Positions 46,984 through 56,980 of a stretch of DNA of 64,000 bases are shown here, one piece after another. Origin of the DNA: Neoceratodus forsteri (lineage: Eukaryota > Chordata > Ceratodontiformes > Ceratodontidae); NCBI GenBank assembly GCA_016271365.2, contig CM057452.1, forward strand, positions 1,244,679,001 to 1,244,743,000. Direction: 5' to 3'. The notes below the pieces were generated by a model, which searched no databases, was not told where the DNA came from, and saw nothing but the letters and a program-made list of their open reading frames with translations. The position numbers and the translations under genes were made by a program. Within the stretch, counting starts at the first letter, position 1, and each line of letters starts with the position of its first letter.

Positions 46984-47608
46984 TTGAACTATAGGATATA
47001 GCCTTCTAAAAGAATGCGTTGGTGGCAGATGGGTGGCATTTTTTAGCAAAGCTCCTAATTGCAGGATGCTCTATAAAGCTCTGCAGTTTGTGTTTTCCAT
47101 CTCTGCTAGTAACAGTTTTGTTAAGCTTGTATTCTCAATGATAGGGAATGCATGGGCAGATGAAAGAAATCGGATGTTGGCACCCTTGGTAAAAGTGGAG
47201 CAGCAAGTAAAATTAAATTAGTTTTACCTGTTTGCAATTTCACTCATTCATAAAATCATATGTTAAACTCCTTGAAGCAGCAAAATCCAATAAAAATACA
47301 GCTCTAGATATGAATAAGGTTTGCCAGAATTGTTCATTTGAGGAGTACCATGCATCTATTTAATTGGTGACCTTGCCTGACTCATGTTAAGAACTTGTGA
47401 TTGTGATAAAAGATTTTTTTTATTATATCAAAATTTTTCCTTGTATGCTCTGCTCTATTAGTAATTTTATTGTTTTAAGATTTTTTTTTACCTTGCATAT
47501 ATATTTTGGTGAAGTGATACTGCACATTTTAAAGACACTTAAAATGATTCTAATTTAATCAACTTTGCACATTTTTATTATGAGTTTGCACCTGACTTTT
47601 TATTATAA

Positions 47609-47662
47609 AACACACACACACACACACACACACACGGATGCACACATACGCACACACACACA
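47609..47662. repeat. CA microsatellite
   Basis: (CA)n at about 47609-47635, a short break, then more CA. Lies in the 3' non-coding part of hAT. Confidence 0.95.
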
Positions 47663-47779
47663 TGGTAGTTAAGTGGCTCTAGCAGCTATTTTTACAGGTT
47701 ATGTGACATAACAGGTAGTCTGAAAGAGGCATGGCCTTGAAAAAAGGAGCTGGTTAGGGACAGGACAATATTGTTCAGG

Positions 47780-47809
47780 TTTTTGCTAAATCCCAAGGTG
47801 GCAACCCTA
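47780..47809 (-). repeat. hAT right terminal inverted repeat (degenerate)
   Basis: Ends GGTGGCAACCCTA. The reverse complement pairs with 36841-36870. Confidence 0.65.
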
Positions 47810-47817
47810 CCTTGGTT
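47810..47817. repeat. Target-site duplication of hAT (right copy)
   Basis: CCTTGGTT against TTTTGGTC at 36833-36840. LINE B resumes here in frame. Confidence 0.6.
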
Positions 47818-48315
47818 GCTCAACAAAAAAGCTCCACTGAGGGACCTGGCTGCAACAGACTGGTCCCCCCATGCTTACTGGCCCAGACACTGATATGATT
47901 CTTTCCCTCTTCTACTCAATATTTACTTCAGTCTGAGACAAGCTTGTCCCCCTCAAGGAATCCTGGGTTAAATCTTCTCACCACCCTTGGATTACCTTTG
48001 ATCTCAACCTATGCAAGACCCATGAGCAAGTCTGGGCCAGGTATAAATTATTTCACTCCCTGTCAGACCTCCTCTCCTACAGGGCACTTAAGAACTCTAG
48101 CATTAAGACTGTTCATACTGCCAATTCCCTCTATTTCAAGGTCAACCACCAGAATAATCCTACTTCCCCAGTAAAGGTTTGGAAGGTGATTCACTCCTTT
48201 TTTAACCCCTCAGCCCAGTCTTCTTTCTGTTCATCATAGTTAATGGCTCACCAGTGTATGAATCCCCCTCTTTTCCTGTTCACTTTATTATGTTTTTGAG
48301 TTCACACATGTGTGT
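47818..48315 (+). pseudogene. LINE B piece 2: linker between endonuclease and RT
   Basis: Reads LRDLAATDWSP, then LFYSIFTSV, KLVPLKESWVKSSHHPWIT, YRALKNSSIKTVHTANSLYF and, after a frame change, VNGSPVYESPSFPVHF. These are the standard linker blocks of this LINE group: the TDW motif, the NPWIT-like block, the YR-L-N-KA--YF helix and the VNG box. LINE A has the same series at 31160-31640. It has stops and at least two frameshifts. It ends at the CACATGTGTGT block where the next insertion begins. Confidence 0.82.
48305..48315. repeat. Probable target duplication of the 3.45-kb insert (left)
   Basis: CACATGTGTGT against CACACTTGTGT at 51767-51777, 9 of 11 matching and in the same LINE reading phase. 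Confidence 0.5.
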
Positions 48316-49564
48316 CAAACTCCTTGGGAGAGTAGGCGTTGAGGGGTGTGACACTGTCTGTCCAATGCAGAGTGCTCTACATGGGGCTCGACAGTATCAC
48401 ACCAATCTTCGGTCAGGCTGGTCCTGACATTGTTTTGCCTTCAGTTGTCTGCACATGAAAAGAAAAAGCCGGGTCAGTCAGGAGCCAGCTTTTTCCTTTC
48501 ATCTACAGGGCACCACAGTGTAAACAGCTGTTTGCGTTGAGACAAATTCTCCCACCTGTGCGGAGCAGGCAACAGCCTAAGCTTCGTATGGGCTGGGGTA
48601 TTGCATGCGTGATCTGATCGTGCTGGCTGGGAGGAGGTGCTTTCCTTGCCTGCCTCCTCCAGGTCCCTATTGTGCCATTAACACATCCTGTACTTAACTC
48701 AGGGGATAGTGACTGATGAAGCTGACAAATAATTACACAGGGCTCGAAATTCCCCTTTATTTGGTGTTCTGTGCATACCAAATATTATGCACAACCATTG
48801 ACACTGGCTGGAGAGACTGGGACCTCTACAAAGAAGATGCATGAGAAAATGTAAACAGTTTTCAAATTTAGTTGAATAGGGCAGTTTGGGCTAGAAACAA
48901 CTGTATTCCTAAATGTATTCTTAAATACTGTGAAAATAAAGTGGTATACAAAAAATAGGGTTGGTATATCAGTTTTCAAGATGGAATACCAAAGCTTGTG
49001 AAATGGTATTCTGTGTGGAACACCACTTTTTAAAATGAATTTCTAGCCCTGTTAGTGCATCATTTGACCCTCTGAACAGTGTTTGCCATATTGCCACTGT
49101 ATTTGCTGCTCTCATGTACACACTATTCCATTTCAGATCTGATCAAGCGCAACTCTTCTTTATGATACAATACTGCATTGCAGCTAGGAAACTGGACATA
49201 ATCCATCGGCTTCCATTTGCTGAGAATTTGAGATCTTCAATTAGCTTGCTGCCTTTCCAGTTTTACATATCTTGCCAGCATTATGGAACTAGTCAGAAAA
49301 TGCCTGACTTGGTCACAGTCTAACCCATGAGAAATAATCACGGACACCAGGTCACCGGTGGAAGGTGCTTGGAGGACTCTTCACTCTGGATTTATAGTAA
49401 AAAGTCAGTCAGCCACCGACACTGAAGCTCGTATCTCCTATACTGAAGTTAAGATCCAGAGTTTCTGTTTCCGAAGCAAAAGGAATTAAAATAAAGCTCA
49501 AAGCCAACATCTATATACCACATATCCCTCTCTCATCTCCTTTACAGCAAGTACATCTTGAAAC

Positions 49565-49565
<1 letters not shown>

Positions 49566-49600
<35 letters not shown>
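49566..49600. repeat. CA microsatellite
   Basis: Uninterrupted (CA)n of about 17 units. Confidence 0.97.
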
Positions 49601-49601
<1 letters not shown>

Positions 49602-49667
49602 GAACTTCCTATTAATCATTTTAGGTCTGTACCGCCAAAAAGTCATCAATCACTGCACCTTCTGCCA

Positions 49668-50012
49668 GTGCACGGAGAACCAGCCCCTGAAAGCAAGCCC
49701 TGCACAATCCGCCTATGGTACCGAATGCACCCCATGATTCTGCAGATTAAACACATTTGCCTTGATCTGGTGCGCAGTGAGCATGCAGCGAATACTCTTC
49801 ACCCTAAAAACTATATAGTTGCAGAAGCAGCTGAAGAGCACTTTAGTAAGGTGAAGTTCATCCTGCAGCTCACACAAGCAATAGTAATTCCACACTGGAA
49901 AACAACTGGAACTGAGAGAAATATGACTTACCCACTGGACTGGACTGGAGAAGGTACTAGGGTATCACACCTCATCCTTAGCATTTATGGATTCACAGAG
50001 AAGATGGTTTAA
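49668..50012 (+). CDS. Orphan open frame, 114 codons, no known domain
   Basis: An ATG-started frame that I do not recognise. It is moderately charged with no signal peptide, membrane segment or zinc-binding pattern (one Cys at residue 12, another at 31). It lies in the unidentified insert between a CA microsatellite and the twin-hairpin region. A T-rich AG (TTTTAGGTC) near 49620 could be a splice acceptor, but no donor partner is evident. It may be chance. Confidence 0.2.
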   Translation: MHGEPAPESKPCTIRLWYRMHPMILQIKHICLDLVRSEHAANTLHPKNYIVAEAAEEHFSKVKFILQLTQAIVIPHWKTTGTERNMTYPLDWTGEGTRVSHLILSIYGFTEKMV

Positions 50013-50300
50013 AAATAATACAAGTCCCATTTTTTTACCTTGAAAGTCAATGTTTATGTTTCTTGTCTAACGATTCCTGAACTAAGCACAGAACTAACAG
50101 TGCCACCTGTGGTTTTTAATGTCCTTCCTTCACAAGGGGTTGTTTAAAATGTGCCAAAGTCAATGGATCTCAAAGTAATTTACAAGCATAGCTGTGTTAC
50201 AACTGTATAGTACTCCCCGGCGGACCCCCCCCACCTGCCAACATTGTGGTGCTCAATCTTATGTGGCCTGTATCGCCAAACCCCTTGTCCTTTAATGTGG

Positions 50301-50489
50301 CACACTGGGAGCCCACCCCAGTGTGAAAAAACCCTGCTGTGGTGTTTTCCAACACTAAGATACCCACTCCCGGTGTTGGATACCCCCCCACATAAACTCT
50401 GACCGCTGGGTGCCCATTCCCCAGGTCGGCATTGATCCCCCCCTTGTACCTCCAAGGACTCTGGCACACTGGGAGCCCACCCCAGTGTG
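50301..50489. repeat. Two identical 25-bp hairpins 164 bp apart
   Basis: 50301-50325 and 50465-50489 are identical. Each is a perfect 9-bp stem, CACACTGGG with CCCAGTGTG, around a 7-base loop. The block between is rich in short inverted repeats (for example CCAACAC and GGTGTTGG). Confidence 0.9.
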
Positions 50490-50814
50490 TCAACATCCAT
50501 AATGTCGCTGTAAAAAAAGAAAACAGACCCACAAAGTCTTTTGATTTTTTTTTAAACCTGAAAAGATAGGAAATGGTGCTTTGTGGTTGCCACTGGCCCC
50601 CTCACCAACCCGCACCCTCCATCTGCGCATTCCTGCTCCACACCCCCCTTCACCCATGCTTACCTGTGGGGGTCAGCAGCAGTGATCTTCAGTGGACTGG
50701 GAACACGTCTCCACTCTTCAAAAGCCGACCGCAAACTAAAGAAATGACGGTAAGTCCTATAATTGCAGTGAATGGGGGGTTTCCAATTTAGGTTGATATC
50801 TCAGCCATTTTGGG

Positions 50815-51610
50815 GAGTTTTGGTCCCAAATTTTCAACATGGGTTTCTTGAGACCCCATCTCATGAACACAGTCACTGTCATTTTGTTTCTTAGTCCCGA
50901 AAGATGATTATGTGGTCACTGCGCGGAATCACCTTTCGGGACCAGTTAACGAAACGACAGTGCCACTGTTCAGGAAGTGGGGTCCCAAAAAAGCCCTTGC
51001 TGCAAATTTGGTGAAAAATCTCCCAAAACATTTCTGTGTTATGAGCTTCCACTGCGCAGTTTATATTAACACTCATAACATCATAAATTTTTAAGATTTT
51101 CACTTCATATTTCCGACATTGCCATTTTTTCACATCCCCTTATGAACAGTACAGCTGTCATTTTTTGTATCCTTCCCAAAATGTGTTTTTGCACCTTTGG
51201 CACAGAATGGCATGGTTCTTGTGTGAAATCAACTTTTGGGACAGATTAACAAAATTTCAGTGCCACTATTCATGAGGGGAGGTCCCAAAAAGGCCATGTT
51301 GAAAATTTGGTGAAAACATTCCAAAAAATGATTGCACTATGACCGTGCATTGCACAGTTTGTACGCACATTTGTAACTTTACCACTTTTTCTTATTTTCA
51401 CTCCAGATTTTCAACATTGCCATTTCTTCACACCTCCTCATGAATAGTACAGCTGTCATTTTTCACATCCTGCCCGAAATGTGGTGCCGACTGTCACACT
51501 GGGGTGCAAAATCACCTTTTGTGACTGAGTAACAAAATTATACTGGCACTGTTCATGAAGTGATGTCCCAAAAACCCCATGTTGAAAATTTGGAGCAAAA
51601 ATATCAACAA
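50815..51610. repeat. ~280-300-bp tandem satellite, about 2.6 units
   Basis: Anchors TYATGAAYA start at 50861, 51140 and 51438, giving periods of 279 and 298. Shared blocks include CAGTGCCACT, GGTCCCAAAAA, AAATTTGGTGAAAA, GCGCAGTTT or GCACAGTTT, TTTCAACATTGCCATTT and AGCTGTCATTTTT. The edge phrase AAATTTTCAACATGGG (about 50829-50843) recurs inverted as CCATGTTGAAAATTT inside units. Confidence 0.82.
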
Positions 51611-51766
51611 ATGCCTGGGGTGTTAGGGTTGCCAACTGTAACACCAACCCTTAAAATGTAAGACAGAGGAATATATAGAGAAACATATGGGAGGCATGTA
51701 CAAGACCAATACCAACAGTGAACTCTCTGCATTGACAAATGCTTGTTTTTTTTTGGTTTTTTTTAC

Positions 51767-51890
51767 CACACTTGTGTTCTCCCCTCTGTCCCCTCTCCTG
51801 GTTCCTCTCCTCTGTCCTTTCTCCTTCCTCCTTCTTACCTGACTTCCCAAGGTTTAATTTTGCCCCTGTCACTCCACAGGAGAACCTGCT
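51767..51890 (+). pseudogene. LINE B piece 3: segment just before RT
   Basis: Reads HTCVLPSVPSPGSSPLSFLL, then after a frame change FNFAPVTPQENLL. The F-x-F-x-P-V-T block is the conserved start of the RT-flanking region, equal to FYFKSVSFKEAHKLL in LINE A (31719-31760). It is cut at the codon CTG-CT by the CR1 insertion and continues at 61026. Confidence 0.72.
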
Positions 51891-52904
51891 GTGATTGGGG
51901 CCTGATGGGATTCACCCAAGAATTCTAAAAGAACTAAGGGTAGAACTAGTGACACCGCTGACTACTCTGTTTAACAAATCATGGGAGGATGGGGTGGTAC
52001 CAGAGGAATGGAGGAGGGCAGATGTGATTCCTCTTCACAACAGTGGGAGCAGGACAGAGGCAGGAAACTACAGACCAGTTAGTTTGACCTTAGTGATAGG
52101 GAAAATGATGGAATCACTTCTGAAGGAAAGAATTGTTGAGTACCTAGAGGACAGTGGGGCACAGGACAAAAGGCAGCATGGATTCACAATGGGAAGGTCG
52201 TGTCAGACAAATCAAATAGATTTCTTTGACTGGGTGACCAAAGTAGTAGACCAGGGAAGGGCTGTGGACATGGCCTACCTAGATTTTAGTAAGGCATTTG
52301 ATGCAGTCCCACTCAAAAGATTAATACACAAGTTAGCCAGCCTTGGAGTGGGTCCCAAGGTGGTAGCCTGGATAAAAAATTGGCTAGACAACAGGACGCA
52401 AAGGGTAGTAGTAAATGGAGTACACAGTGAAGAAAGGAGGGTTACTAGCAGGGTGCCGCAGGGTTCAGTACTGGAACCAGTCCTTTTTAATGTCTTTATA
52501 AGTGACATTGCAGAGGAACTGGAAGGAAAAGTATGTCTCTTTGCAGATGACCCAAAGATCTGCAACAGGGTTGATACACAAGATGGAGTGGAAAGGATGA
52601 GAAGGGACATGGCAATGTTGGAGGAATGGTCAAATGTATGGCAGCTCAGATTCAATGCAAAGAAGTGCAAGGTAATACACATGGGAAACAAAAACCCAGG
52701 GGAAGAGTACACAATGGGGGAGTGAGATACTGACAACAGTAAAAATGGAAAGAGACCTGGGGGTAATTATATCAGATGACCTAAAGGTGGGCAGGCAATC
52801 TGAGAAGGCAGTAAGGAAGGCTAGGGGGATACTGGGATGCATAGGAAGAAGCATCAATAGTAGAAAACAGGAAGTTGTTATCCCTCTGTACAGACAGTTG
52901 GTGA

Positions 52905-52909
52905 GACCC
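52905..52909. repeat. Target-site duplication of the Gypsy element (left)
   Basis: GACCC, identical to 60466-60470. Five bases is typical for Gypsy-type integrases. Confidence 0.92.
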
Positions 52910-52979
52910 TGTGGAAGTGTTGTGATAATAGACAAGACACAACTCCAGTTGAAGTGAGAGGAACTCAGACGTCCAAAGA

Positions 52980-52985
52980 TTGATT
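52980..52985 (-). promoter_or_regulatory. Mutated poly(A) signal of the 3' LTR
   Basis: Minus strand AATCAA, where the 5' LTR has AATAAA at 59103-59108. Confidence 0.6.
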
Positions 52986-53143
52986 CAGAGCAACATAGTA
53001 CCGAATAAAATAACAACGGACTTACAACGACAAAATAAAGTCAAAATTCCAAGAATAACATAGATACAGCTCTAGAAAACAGCTAGAGCAGTGTTGCTGT
53101 CTATAAGACCAACACAAGACTGACTTTAAATGACATTTGAGCT

Positions 53144-53153
53144 CTTTTTATAG
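53144..53153 (-). promoter_or_regulatory. TATA box of left LTR
   Basis: Minus strand CTATAAAAAG, about 160 bases upstream of the poly(A) signal position. Same sequence in the other LTR. Confidence 0.65.
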
Positions 53154-53649
53154 GGAGGAGTGGTCATATGACTTGTAACCCCTTCCCTGAGTTTAACAGA
53201 GGAATATCTTTAGATTAAATTAATTTTCTTTTACTCTTCCATAAATCAGATATATTCAGTTACTTCATAGGACCATACCTATTACTCTAAATTCTATTTC
53301 TGAAACACAAGAAGTTAGTGTCACATTTTAAACTCCTCCCACATTAGAATAAATTATAAATATTAACTCAAAGGGGCCGGCCTGCTCTTAGAAAGAAAAA
53401 GAGGAGAAGGAGTAGCAGGAAGGAAAAAGGAGGAGAGCTGAAATAGTTCAAGTAAGAAAAAAAATACATTTTTAAACATAACCAAGGGACTCAGATAACC
53501 CAATGTTTTAACTCCGCTTATACAAAGGATTTAATTATTTATAATTTTATACAGATATCATTTAAACACTAAATTAATATATTGCTTTTTTAAACAACAC
53601 GAACCCAAGCATTCATATCCTGAAAACAAACTGTCCCTTCATTCAATAT

Positions 53650-53916
53650 TTGATACATTTATCTAGACAAGTATGTAAGCAAGACTCATTATGGCATTTT
53701 GTTGGATTGTTGACCGCGAGGAGGGAAGAACTCCGAACTGCAAGACGCCATCCTTTGAATACCGTGGCTGGCGTAACAGCTGGAACGGATTCAAATCTAA
53801 ATGTGAACCCGAATACAGCAATACAGACCGCGGGTTTCTCTACGAATAAACAAAACGTTTTTAACAAAGAAAATAGGATCCTCGGTACTATTGCTGCGAG
53901 CATTGAAAAAGAATGA
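53650..53916 (+). CDS. Antisense open frame in left LTR, 88 codons
   Basis: Runs opposite to the element's transcription and is matched by a same-length frame in the other LTR (59773-60039). The two differ at a handful of residues. Two small indels that shift and restore the frame lie in the codons after GLLT. No known domain. Because the LTRs are recent copies, conservation alone is weak evidence of a real protein. Confidence 0.2.
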   Translation: MIHLSRQVCKQDSLWHFVGLLTARREELRTARRHPLNTVAGVTAGTDSNLNVNPNTAIQTAGFSTNKQNVFNKENRILGTIAASIEKE

Positions 53917-54357
53917 TAATCCTCTCGCACGTTTGAGAGGGAGAGCTCACCAGGGAGAGAAAGAATTACTTCAATAATTGACGCAATCCACTACCAGGGA
54001 TTCCTCCTCGAACATACACATGTTCGGGGGGGGGGACTCCAAGATAACATATATTTTAACGTTAAGACTCCTTTTAAAACAGGGGCAGGAAAACCTGAAG
54101 AAATCACAATACTCGCTATCCTAAAACACGAACACAAAAGGGGGGGGGCGCTTTGTTTTCAGGAGCAAGCAGAATAAATCATGTACGGAGCGCAAGTGTG
54201 ATATGGAGGTGGCCAATCTACACACACACTTAGAACAACAGAGGGGGAACTAAAGCTGTTGCGCAACAGACTTATAAAAAAAATAATACAAATTGGATAT
54301 TGACTGACAGACTGCCAGCTCCTGAAGAAAAGTGAGAGAAAGGTATTCCCTATGACA

Positions 54358-54372
54358 TACCTCCCCCGTTTT
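54358..54372 (-). other. Polypurine tract (plus-strand primer site)
   Basis: Minus strand AAAACGGGGGAGGTA directly abuts the TGTCATAG start of the 3' LTR, where the plus-strand primer is cut. Confidence 0.85.
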
Positions 54373-54594
54373 GTACAAAAAACATTTCTTTCAATGTCTT
54401 TTTGTACCTGATTTATCCGTTGAATAATTCAGATCCCTCATTAAGCTGGGGGATGGAGCTTAAGCCCACCCACTCTTAAAGCGCCACCCCGGGGTCCCTT
54501 ATTATCTAAAGAACTGCAATACGTTCTATAATAAAATTAAGTAGAGACTAATAGATTCAATCTTAACCTATCTTTACCCCGGGGTCTGATTTTG

Positions 54595-55830
54595 TTAATC
54601 TGGGCTGGGTATTCCAGCACCGAATCTGGACAAGTAGTCTGCGTTCTTGTGAGCCGAACCAGCCTTATGTTTTATGGAAAACTTATAAGGTTGTAAGGTA
54701 AGGTACCATCTCAGAATACGCAGATTCTTGTCCTTCATTGCCATAAGCCAGCAAAGGGGGTTATGATCCGTTATTAATTCAAATTGAGCTCCCCATAAAT
54801 AAAATGCCAGGGTTTCTACGGCCCAACGTACAGCTAGGCATTCCTTTTCAATAGTAGCATATTTCATTTCTTGAGCATGTAACTTTCTACTTATATATAG
54901 CACAGGGTGCTCCTGGCCATCTATTATTTGGGAAAGTACAGCCCCTATACCAGCAGCCGAGGCGTCGGTCTGTACAATAAAAGGCTTAGTGAAGTCCTTG
55001 CTCACTAGTATTGGATCTGCACATAATAAAGCTTTAATAGTACAGAAGGCTGTCTCACATTCTGGGGTCCATTTTACCCTAGTGGGATTCCTTTTCTTTG
55101 TAAGATCAGTCAAAGGACTGGCTAGAGAGGCGATGTTGGGTATAAATCGCCTATAATATCCAGCCAGCCCTAGGAAGGATCTTACTTGCTTCTTTGTTTT
55201 GGGTCTCGGACTTTTAGCCACTGCATCAATTTTGTTTATTTCTGGCTTTATACATCCTTCGCCTATCACAAACCCTAAATATTTGGTCTCTCGCATAGCA
55301 AATGCACATTTTTCTGGGTTAACAGTAAGACCAGCACGTTTCAGCATTTGTAGTATTGCTTCTAGATGTTGTGTATGCTCTTCCCATGTGGGACTATAAA
55401 TGATGACATCATCAAGGTAAGCAGCACTATAGCTCATATGGGGTTGTAGAATTTTATCCATCAATCTCTGAAACGTGGCAGGGGCACCATGTAACCCAAA
55501 AGGCATCATAGTGAATTGAAAGAGACCTTTTGGGGTACTAAAGGCTGTTTTCTCCTTTGATATTTCATCTAGTGGTATCTGCCAGTATCCCTTGGATAAA
55601 TCAAGTGTGCTCAAATAGTGTGCTTTCCCTAACCGATCGACTATGTCATCGATACGGGGCATGGGGTAACTGTCAAATTTTGATATGGCATTCAGTTTCC
55701 GAAAGTCCAAACAAAGGCATATTCCCCCTTCTTTTTTGTTTACTATAACCATAGGAAACGACCAATCACTATTTGATGGTTCTATAACGTTTAATTTCAA
55801 CATTTTGTCTATTCTATTCTCAATTTTCTG
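54595..55830 (-). pseudogene. Gypsy reverse transcriptase and RNase H, domains intact
   Basis: A 402-codon open frame (54595-55803). RT shows DFRKLNAI, LDLSKGYWQIPL with the first catalytic Asp (residue 68), FGLHGAPATFQRLMD, and the YLDD box at residues 129-132. RNase H follows with TDAS (Asp 280), the IEKEC block (319-322) and TDHNPL (Asp 346), then the H-K-A-G end region and a stop. RT homology begins upstream of the first Met, in a different frame near 55830-55850. A one-base indel therefore separates it from the integrase frame. RNase H is the last domain, as in Gmr1-like elements. Confidence 0.92.
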
Positions 55831-56980
55831 GGATCCTATAAGGTTTTATCTGTATTGGGTTTGAATTTAGAACCTCAATGTGGTGATAAATCAAATTGGT
55901 CCTTCCAGGGGTATTGGTGAAAACGTCTTGATTAATTTGTAAGATATGTTCTAGTTCTTGCGATTGGGTTTTAGTTAAATTGGGGTTTCTATGGATATCT
56001 ATCATAGAACCCTTCCCATCCAATTGCTTATATGCCATTTCTAGTTCGCTTTCGCCAGGTTCTGGACATACGTAACAGACCTTGTCGGTCCTTTCTTGCC
56101 ATGGTTTCAATAGATTAACATGGTATACTTTTCTTTTCCTTTTCTTGTCAGGAGTTTCTATTTCATATGTTACTGGACCACATTGTTTATTCACTGTGTA
56201 AGGTCCCTGCCACTTCATTTTGAGCTTATTATCTGAAGAGGGGAGGAGCAACAGTACACGATCCCCCATCTGAAAAGACTTTTGTCCTACCCCTCTGTCA
56301 TAAAAAAGTTTTTGTTTCGCTTGCTGTTGAAGTTCTTTTTTATGGGCTAGGTCTACATATTTCACTAACTTTTGTCTAAGCTTGTTGACAAAGTCAAGTG
56401 TCGTCGTGGGACCCACCTCCTGTCCTTCTTCCCATTGCTCTCTTACTACATTTAGAGGGCCCCTAGGATTCCTGCCGTACAATAATTCAAATGGGGAATA
56501 GCCGGTCGAGGCTTGTGGAACTTCTCTAAAAGCAAACATTAAGAAGGGTAGATACTGATCCCAATCTTTTCCTTCCTCTTGTATATATTTTTTTAACATT
56601 TGTTTTAACGTCTGGTTAAGCCGTTCCATCAGACCGTCCATTTGTGGATGATAGGGAGTAGTGTGTATAGCATGTACATTAAGAGCTTGATATAACCGTT
56701 TTAATACTTGTGAGCAAAAATTACTCCCTCTGTCTGTGAGTATTTCTCTTGGAACACCCAATCGACTAAATATCTTAATGAGTTCTTCGGCTATCCTGTT
56801 GGCAGTTATAGTTGCAAGGGGATCGCTTCTGGATATTTTGTGTGATAATCACAAACCACTAGAATGAAATGATTCCCCTTTTTGGTTTTCTGCAGGGGAC
56901 CCGCTATATCCATCGCTATGCATTCGAATGGGTGATTTATGATTGGCAGGGGTTGTAATGGAACAGTGTCCTTTTTTTCC
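55820..56980 (-). pseudogene. Gypsy integrase core and C-terminal region, frameshifted
   Basis: The catalytic core would insert element DNA into the genome. The first catalytic Asp lies in AMDIAGP (about 56905), in a frame reached by an indel near a T7 run at 56972-56978. A second indel lies near 56815. The frame 55820-56761 then has the second Asp in EILTDRGSNF (residue 10) and the Glu in QMDGLMERLNQ (residue 46), giving the D-35-E spacing. After the core come STGYSPFELLYGRNPRG, a basic region, a GPY-like block (KWQGPYTV) and a tail (QIKPYRIP) leading into RT. Confidence 0.9.

Larger units (their letters stand above)
42513..47005. repeat. Two-unit tandem repeat (~345-bp unit) in hAT; second unit interrupted
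   Basis: Unit 1 is about 42513-42857. Unit 2 starts at about 42858 and runs to ~43042, then resumes at ~46862 and ends at ~47005. The units share GTGCCTGTG(T/C)AACTGGTTT, ATAAACTTTGGCTGTTCGCC, GGGTTCCACCCCTTGAGGTG, GGAAAAATGCTTGTG and TTGCACCACCCCCTTGAACT. AAAAG lies on the outer side of both units (42508-42512; 47006-47010), as a 5-bp duplication would. It could be a pair of fused LTRs or a satellite dimer. Confidence 0.65.
39640..47223 (+). pseudogene. hAT transposase with BED zinc finger, split by insertions
   Basis: The transposase would cut and paste the element. Its coding pieces lie in order on the plus strand. The BED-type finger is at about 39826-40007 (KHKYPWV, C-I-S-C-G, then D-V-x5-H). 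A DNase-fold N-terminal part is at 40593-40922 (HHHSYLLMVCGSKLAQ, ATDASNKGN-like SHSSNKDNKRMF, TIQYF) and 40925-41370 (decayed TRWLS-like block near 41300). Next come QGPDECHRSILKFVEADEDD (41441-41570) and the alpha-helical insertion domain QFESNLLTAPEV..MHNL to LHNGLDIDALYTDF (42103-42512). The hAT C-terminal dimerisation domain is at 47033-47221 (SNSFVKLVFSMIGNAWADERN). The usual Glu-Arg before the FS motif is changed (VKLVFS). Multiple stops and frameshifts. Confidence 0.82.
36841..47809 (+). mobile_element. hAT DNA transposon (~11 kb with later insertions)
   Basis: It is bounded by degenerate inverted ends. The left end TAAGGTTTCCAACAACCTGG and the reverse complement of the right end (TAGGGTTGCCACCTTGGGAT) resemble hAT termini of the (C/T)AGGGTTGCCA type. 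It carries a BED-finger and hAT transposase pseudogene in the same orientation (39640-47223). Inside it are a 538-bp insert (40008-40545), a CR1 scrap (41372-41441), a LINE/SINE tail retroposon (41571-42100) and a two-unit repeat with its own 3.8-kb insert (42513-47005). Removing these leaves roughly 5.5 kb. Confidence 0.75.
48316..51766. other. 3.45-kb unidentified insert in LINE B
   Basis: Sits between two LINE B pieces whose distance in protein terms matches LINE A once this segment is removed. It contains a CA microsatellite, an orphan 114-codon frame (49668-50012), twin hairpins (50301-50489) and a ~290-bp satellite (50815-51610). A TAGGGTTGCCAAC block at 51628-51640 looks like a hAT end but has no partner. 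It is probably a composite of more than one element. Confidence 0.5.
52910..54357 (-). repeat. LTR at the left (3' LTR in element sense), 1448 bp
   Basis: In element sense it starts TGTCATAGGGAATACC and ends CTTCCACA, so it has the TG..CA ends of LTRs. Nearly identical to 59033-60465. Its polyadenylation hexamer is mutated (see 52980-52985). Confidence 0.95.

Noticed and set aside
51628..51640. TAGGGTTGCCAAC as a second hAT terminus
   Set aside because: No inverted partner TTGGCAACCCTA with a matching duplication was found nearby, so no element could be bounded.
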